64,000 bases of DNA. Origin: Streptomyces sp. CB02414. Its GTDB lineage: Bacteria; Actinomycetota; Actinomycetes; Streptomycetales; Streptomycetaceae. Made by a program: the position numbers and the translations under genes. The stretch spans positions 186,001 through 250,000 of the forward strand of contig NZ_LIPF01000009.1 of NCBI RefSeq assembly GCF_001905385.1. Reading direction: 5' to 3'. This document shows, piece after piece, positions 59,963-64,000 of this stretch. A model generated the notes under the pieces. The model did no database searches, was not told the origin of the DNA, and saw nothing but the letters and a program-made list of their open reading frames with translations. How positions within the stretch are numbered: position 1 is the first letter of the stretch; every line of letters starts with the position of its first letter.

Positions 59963-61330
59963 TCACATGCGTTCGAAGGAGCGGCGCAGTTCCCAGTCCG
60001 TGACGGCGGCGTCGTAGGCGTCGAGTTCGACGCGTGCCATGTTGCGGTAGTGGGCGACGACCTCGTCCCCGAAGGCGTCCTTGGCGAGGGTGCTGTTCTC
60101 CCACAGCTCGGCGGCCTCGCGCAGGGTGGCCGGGACGTGTTCGTAGTCGGCGGCGTAGGCGTTGCCGGGGCAGGGTTCGGGCAGCTCCAGCCGCTGTTCG
60201 ACGCCGTACAGGCCCGCCGCCACCATGCCGGCCACCGCTAGGTACGGGTTGACGTCGCCGCCGGGGAGCCGGTTCTCGAAGCGCAGGGAGCGGCCGTGGC
60301 CGACGACGCGCAGGGCGCAGGTGCGGTTGTCGTGGCCCCAGGCGACGGCGGTGGGGGCGAAGGAGCCGGGCTGGAAGCGCTTGTAGGAGTTGATGTGCGG
60401 GGCGTACAGGAGGGAGAACTCGCGCAGGGCCACGAGCTGTCCGGCGAGGAAGTGCCGCATGACGTCGGACATGCCGCCTTCCCCGTCGCCGGCCATGACG
60501 CTGCGGCCGTCGGCGTCGGCGAGCGAGAGGTGGATGTGGCAGGAGTTGCCCTCGCGTTCGTTGTACTTGGCCATGAAGGTGAGGGACATGCCCTCCTGGG
60601 CGGCGATCTCCTTGGCCCCGGTCTTGTAGACCGCGTGCTGGTCGCAGGTGACCAGGGCCTCGTCGTAGCGGAAGGCGATCTCGTGCTGGCCGGGGTTGCA
60701 CTCCCCCTTGGCGGACTCGACGGTCAGGCCGGCGCCGGCCATCTCGTTGCGGATGCGGCGCAGCAGGGGTTCGACGCGGCCGGTGCCGAGGACCGAGTAG
60801 TCGACGTTGTACTGGTTGGCCGGGGTCAGGCCGCGGTAGCCGGCGTCCCAGGCCTGTTCGTAGGTGTCGCGGAAGACGATGAACTCCAGCTCGGTGCCGG
60901 CCCGCGCGGTGAGGCCGTGCCCGGCGAGGCGTTCGAGCTGGCGACGCAGGATCTGGCGGGGCGCGGCGAGCACCGGGGAGCCGTCCTCCCAGGCCAGGTC
61001 GGCGACGGCCAGCGCGGTGCCCTCGTGCCACGGCAGGCGGCGCAGGGTGGCCAGGTCGGCGTGCATGGCGAAGTCGCCGTAGCCGCGGTCCCAGGAGGAC
61101 ATCGCGTAGCCGTCGACGGTGTTCATGTCGGCGTCGACGGCGAGCAGGTAGTTGCAGCCCTCGGTGCCGTGCCGCAGGACCTCGTCGAGGAAGAAGCGGG
61201 CGGCGAAACGCTTGCCCTGGAGGCGTCCCTGCATGTCGGGGAAGGCCAGGACGACGGTGTCGAGGTCGCCGGCGGCGACGAGGGCGTGCAGTTCCTCGAC
61301 CCCGAGCGGGGGCGTGCGGTCTGCTGCCAC
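59963..61330 (-). CDS. glnA4: Glutamine-synthetase-like gamma-glutamyl-amine ligase (GlnA4-like)
   Basis: The 455-residue protein is a GSI-fold ligase: ESAKGECNPGQHEIAFRY, NSCHIHLSL, NSYKRFQPGSFAP and LRFENRLPGGDVNPYLAVAG are visible. It lacks the adenylylation-site context of true GlnA and is closer to PuuA-type ligases. S. coelicolor GlnA4 is reported as gamma-glutamylethanolamide synthetase; orthology here is from gene order and memory. GTG 61330 follows GGAGG by 8 nt. It is the first gene of the ligase-ALDH-SDR operon and diverges from the FadR gene. Confidence 0.88.
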   Translation of the reverse strand: MAADRTPPLGVEELHALVAAGDLDTVVLAFPDMQGRLQGKRFAARFFLDEVLRHGTEGCNYLLAVDADMNTVDGYAMSSWDRGYGDFAMHADLATLRRLPWHEGTALAVADLAWEDGSPVLAAPRQILRRQLERLAGHGLTARAGTELEFIVFRDTYEQAWDAGYRGLTPANQYNVDYSVLGTGRVEPLLRRIRNEMAGAGLTVESAKGECNPGQHEIAFRYDEALVTCDQHAVYKTGAKEIAAQEGMSLTFMAKYNEREGNSCHIHLSLADADGRSVMAGDGEGGMSDVMRHFLAGQLVALREFSLLYAPHINSYKRFQPGSFAPTAVAWGHDNRTCALRVVGHGRSLRFENRLPGGDVNPYLAVAGMVAAGLYGVEQRLELPEPCPGNAYAADYEHVPATLREAAELWENSTLAKDAFGDEVVAHYRNMARVELDAYDAAVTDWELRRSFERM

Positions 61331-61403
61331 GGGGGGAGCCTCCTTCGGCCGGGAGCCATAAGGTATTGCGGCGGACCATTGCTTGGAAAGGGGGCGCGGC
61401 CGC

Positions 61404-62138
61404 ATGCCGGAGGAAACCCCGGGGAGCGTGACGGACCGGCTCGCGCCGGTACTGCGGCCGGTGCGGGCCGGCAACGGGTTCGAGGAGGCGCTGGAGCAGA
61501 TCCTCCAGGTCGTCAGGCTGGGTCTGGTGTCCGGGGGCGAGCGGCTGCCGGCCGAGCGGGAGCTGGCGGAGCGGCTGGGGATCAGCCGGGTGACGCTGCG
61601 CGAGGTGCTGCGGGTGCTTCAGGACCAGGGGCTCGTGGAGGCGCGGCGGGGGCGGTACGGCGGAACGTTCGTGCTGCCGCGGACGGACGCGGGCGGCGAG
61701 GACGAACTGCGGCGCCGAGTCGCCGGGGTGGACCTCGAGGACGTGCTGCGCTTCCGGGAGGTGCTGGAGGTGGGCGCGGCCGGGCTGTGCGCGGCGCACG
61801 GGCTGACCGGCGCGCAGGCGGCGCGGCTGCGGGCGGCGCTGGCCGGCACGCGGGAGGCGCCGCTGGCGGAGTACCGGCGGCTGGACACGATGCTGCACCT
61901 CACCCTGGGGGAACTGTGCGGCTCGCCCGCCCTCGCCGCCCAGTACGCGGCCGTCCGGGCCACCCTCAACGACCTCCTGGACTGCATCCCGCTGCTGGTG
62001 CGCAACCTGGAGCACTCCCAGCGTCAGCACACGGCGCTGGTGGAGGCGGTGCTCGACGGGGACGCGGACGGGGCGCGGGAGATCACGCGGGAGCACTGCG
62101 CGGGGACGGCGGCGCTGCTGCGCGGGTTCCTGGCGTGA
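61404..62138 (+). CDS. FadR/GntR-family transcriptional regulator
   Basis: The 244-residue protein has the GntR helix-turn-helix (RLPAERELAERLGISRVTLR) and a C-terminal FCD ligand-binding domain (VLRFREVLEVGAAGLCAAHG...EHSQRQHTALVEAVLDGDAD). It diverges from the glnA4-like operon and precedes the C26 hydrolase gene, so it is the likely local regulator. ATG 61404 is chosen (MPEETPGSVTDRL); a TTG at 61383 would add seven residues. Confidence 0.88.
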   Translation: MPEETPGSVTDRLAPVLRPVRAGNGFEEALEQILQVVRLGLVSGGERLPAERELAERLGISRVTLREVLRVLQDQGLVEARRGRYGGTFVLPRTDAGGEDELRRRVAGVDLEDVLRFREVLEVGAAGLCAAHGLTGAQAARLRAALAGTREAPLAEYRRLDTMLHLTLGELCGSPALAAQYAAVRATLNDLLDCIPLLVRNLEHSQRQHTALVEAVLDGDADGAREITREHCAGTAALLRGFLA

Positions 62139-62224
62139 GCGCGGGCGGGCGTCTTGCCTCGGGAGGCCTTCCCGGCAAAGGTATGCGTACGGTCCATTGC
62201 GGGCAGGCCGCGGGAGGTCGGACG

Positions 62225-62917
62225 ATGGCGGGCAGGCCACTGATCGGCGTCAGCACGTATCTGGAGCACGGCGCGCGCTGGGGCGTGTGGGAGCTGGAGG
62301 CGGCGCTGCTGCCGGCCGGGTATCCGCGGCTCGTGCAGCGGGCGGGCGGACTGGCCGCGATGCTCCCGCCGGACGCGCCGGAGCACGCCGCCGCCGCCGT
62401 CGCCCGCCTGGACGGGCTGGTGATCGCGGGCGGCCCGGACGTGGAGCCGGCCCGCTACGGCGCCGAGCCCGGCCCGCGCACCGGCCCTCCCGCCCGGGCC
62501 CGGGACACCTGGGAACTGGCGCTCATCGAGGCGGCCCTGGCCGCGCGCGTCCCGTTGCTGGGCGTCTGCCGGGGCATGCAGCTGCTCAACGTCGCGCTCG
62601 GCGGCACCCTCGTCCAGCACATCGACGGCCACGCCGAGGTGGTGGGCGTCTTCGGCGGCCACCCGGTCAAGCCGGTGCCGGGGACGCTGTACGCGGGTGT
62701 GGTGCCCGAGGAGCTGTTCGTCCCGACCTACCACCACCAGGCGGTGGACCGGCTGGGCGCGGGCCTGGTCCCCGCGGCCCACGCGGCGGACGGCACGGTG
62801 GAGGCCCTGGAACTGCCGTCCGGGCCCGGCTGGGTCCTCGGGGTGCAGTGGCATCCGGAGATGGGCGAGGACGTACGGGTGATGCGGGCCCTGGTGGAGG
62901 CGGCGGGGGCGGGCTGA
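62225..62917 (+). CDS. Gamma-glutamyl-gamma-aminobutyrate hydrolase-like peptidase (C26)
   Basis: The 230-residue class-I glutamine-amidotransferase-fold hydrolase has the nucleophile Cys in PLLGVCRGMQLLNV, and His/Glu in VQWHPEMG. PuuD-type enzymes release glutamate from gamma-glutamyl-GABA or similar products, which closes the gamma-glutamylation cycle begun by the GlnA4-like ligase. ATG 62225 follows GGGAGG. It lies 86 nt after the FadR gene. Confidence 0.9.
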   Translation: MAGRPLIGVSTYLEHGARWGVWELEAALLPAGYPRLVQRAGGLAAMLPPDAPEHAAAAVARLDGLVIAGGPDVEPARYGAEPGPRTGPPARARDTWELALIEAALAARVPLLGVCRGMQLLNVALGGTLVQHIDGHAEVVGVFGGHPVKPVPGTLYAGVVPEELFVPTYHHQAVDRLGAGLVPAAHAADGTVEALELPSGPGWVLGVQWHPEMGEDVRVMRALVEAAGAG

Positions 62918-63286
62918 CCCGCGCGGCCGGAGCGCCGGACGGGCGACGCGCCGCCACTTCCGGGCGGCAGGCATCCGTACGCCGGCGGCCCCCGGCACTC
63001 GTGCCCGACACACACCGGAGCAAGTCGGCCGACTCCGCCCCGTGCTCCCCGCACGCGCGGTCGGCCGCCCCTCTCGGCGGCCGCGGCTCCAGGCCCATCG
63101 CGTGGGCCGACGCCGGGCATACCGGGGCCAGCCGGCCCCCGGCACAGCGCACGCGACCGTCCGCCGCTCCGCCTGACGCCGGCCGGCACGGCGGCCACGA
63201 CGGCACGGCGGCCCGGTGGACACGACGGGCACGACGGCGCGAGGGGCCCGCTCAGCCCCCGGCCCGTCACCGCCCGCCCCGCGCCC
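62918..63286. other. Intergenic region between convergent genes
   Basis: These 369 nt lie between the C26 hydrolase and LysR genes. They are extremely GC-rich. Open frames cross the region on both strands, but none has a ribosome-binding site, family motif or typical codon bias. I see no gene here. Confidence 0.55.
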
Positions 63287-64000
63287 CTACCCCCGCGTCA
63301 GGGACAGGAGCTGCCGGGCCGGGCCCGTCGGGCGGTGGCCCGTGGGCCATACCGCGCGCAGGTCGCGGGCCAGGGCGACGTCCGCGACCGGGACGCTCAC
63401 CAGGCGCCGGTTGGACAGCTCCTCGCCGACGGCGAGTTCGCTCAGGACGGAGGGGCCGGCGCCGCTCACGGCGGCGGCCTTCACCGCGGTGGTCGACGAG
63501 AGTTCGATCAGGGGGCGGGCCAGGCCGCCCAGAGCCGCGTCCAGGACCTGCCGGGTACCCGAGCCCTTCTCCCGCAGGATCAGCGGGGTCGCCGCCAGTT
63601 CCGCCGCCTGGAGCGGACGCCTGCGCCGGGTCCACGGGTGGCCCGGTGCCGCCACGACGATCAGCCGGTCGTGGGCGATGACCGCGGAGTCGAGGCCCGC
63701 CGGGACGCTCACCCCCTCCACGAAGCCCAGGTCGGCCTCGCCGGCCAGCAGCCGCTCCGCCACCACCGCCGAGTTTCCGGCGAGCAGCGACACCGCGGTG
63801 TCCGGCAGCTGGGTGCGCAGCGCGACCAGCCAGCCCGGCAGCAGGTACTCGGCGATCGTCATGCTCGCCGCCACCCGCAGCCGCGAGTCCCGCCGGTCCC
63901 GCAGGGCCTGCGCGCCCGCGTCGAACGCCTCGGCCGCCTCCACGATCCGGCGCGCCCAGTCCGTGACGAGTGCGCCGGCGTCAGTGAGCCGGGAGCCGCG
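63287..64000 (-). CDS. LysR family transcriptional regulator (5' end outside window)
   Basis: The visible 237 codons cover the linker and complete substrate-binding domain: RLRVAASMTIAEYLLPGWLV, ADLGFVEG, LIVVAAPGHPW and LILREKGSGTRQVLD. The N-terminal helix-turn-helix would lie beyond 64000, since the frame stays open to the edge (RGSRLTDAGALVTDWARRIV). The co-inducer and targets are unknown. It resembles the CysB/CbbR-like branch. Confidence 0.88.
   Translation of the reverse strand, partial: RGSRLTDAGALVTDWARRIVEAAEAFDAGAQALRDRRDSRLRVAASMTIAEYLLPGWLVALRTQLPDTAVSLLAGNSAVVAERLLAGEADLGFVEGVSVPAGLDSAVIAHDRLIVVAAPGHPWTRRRRPLQAAELAATPLILREKGSGTRQVLDAALGGLARPLIELSSTTAVKAAAVSGAGPSVLSELAVGEELSNRRLVSVPVADVALARDLRAVWPTGHRPTGPARQLLSLTRG

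Noticed and set aside
62197..63681. Long plus-strand frame across the C26 hydrolase gene and beyond
   Set aside because: Wrong frame of the hydrolase gene and antisense to LysR; Arg/Gly/Pro composition without motifs.

Overview
The window is high-GC actinobacterial DNA. Its gene order (cobalamin genes, metNIQ, argH, argCJBDR, pheST, an orphan kinase, rRNA methylase, rplT-rpmI-infC, a glnA-like/aldehyde dehydrogenase/FadR/C26 cluster) is what I remember for the Streptomyces coelicolor/lividans chromosome around SCO1553-SCO1616. That match is from memory; no search was run. GC-rich third codon positions, frequent GTG and TTG starts, Tat and lipoprotein signals, and many promoters whose -10 box lies 6-8 nt before the start codon (leaderless mRNA) all fit Streptomyces. 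No rRNA, tRNA, CRISPR array or complete transposon was seen.

Layout. 1-4.3 kb: cobalamin genes (a disordered N-terminal extension, probably of a CobT-type protein, and CbiET/CobL) and a GNAT acetyltransferase. 4.3-7.4 kb: the metNIQ methionine importer, with a 16-bp terminator hairpin and a Cys/Met-containing leader peptide upstream. 7.6-17.3 kb: membrane proteins, a GNAT, an ECF-like sigma factor, a Tat-exported glycerophosphodiesterase, a PlsC acyltransferase, a TetR-controlled MFS pump, an aldo/keto reductase, argH with ARG boxes, and a flavin-reductase-like protein. 17.5-21.2 kb: an L,D-transpeptidase-like protein, then an envelope redox operon (ferric-reductase-like flavocytochrome, a protein with two FMN-binding domains, ApbE flavin transferase). 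21.3-26.2 kb: argC-J-B-D-R, tightly coupled translationally and driven by a promoter overlapped by ARG boxes. 26.2-29.5 kb: two divergent regulator/enzyme pairs (epoxide hydrolase/CGNR regulator and MarR/metallo-hydrolase), possibly an accessory insert.

29.5-41.4 kb: a secreted GH51-type arabinofuranosidase with a clear promoter and operator, small conserved proteins, a degenerate histidine phosphatase, a GNAT, a MocR/EamA divergent pair whose start codons share one CATG, a GHL10-type secreted hydrolase, 3-hydroxybutyryl-CoA dehydrogenase, a NUDIX hydrolase and a TPR regulator. 41.4-49.6 kb: pheST, an orphan PAS histidine kinase, an rRNA/tRNA 2'-O-methyltransferase, and infC-rpmI-rplT, in which infC appears to start at ATC behind a structured leader. 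49.7-57.8 kb: DUF1844 and SseB proteins, a beta-lactamase-fold serine hydrolase, a mycosin-type protease next to a large disordered membrane protein, a PLP amino-acid aldolase/racemase-like enzyme and a DUF2510 membrane protein. 57.8-64 kb: a gamma-glutamylation cluster (SDR, aldehyde dehydrogenase, glutamine-synthetase-like ligase, FadR regulator, C26 hydrolase) for amine catabolism, and the 3' part of a LysR gene.

Two short repeat families punctuate gene ends. One is a MITE-like element of about 180-200 bp with inverted ends, present three times; its terminal TAG supplies the stop codon for four of the six flanking gene ends. The other is a repeat of about 30 bp (four copies), always in intergenic DNA downstream of genes and once paired as a large hairpin behind pheST.
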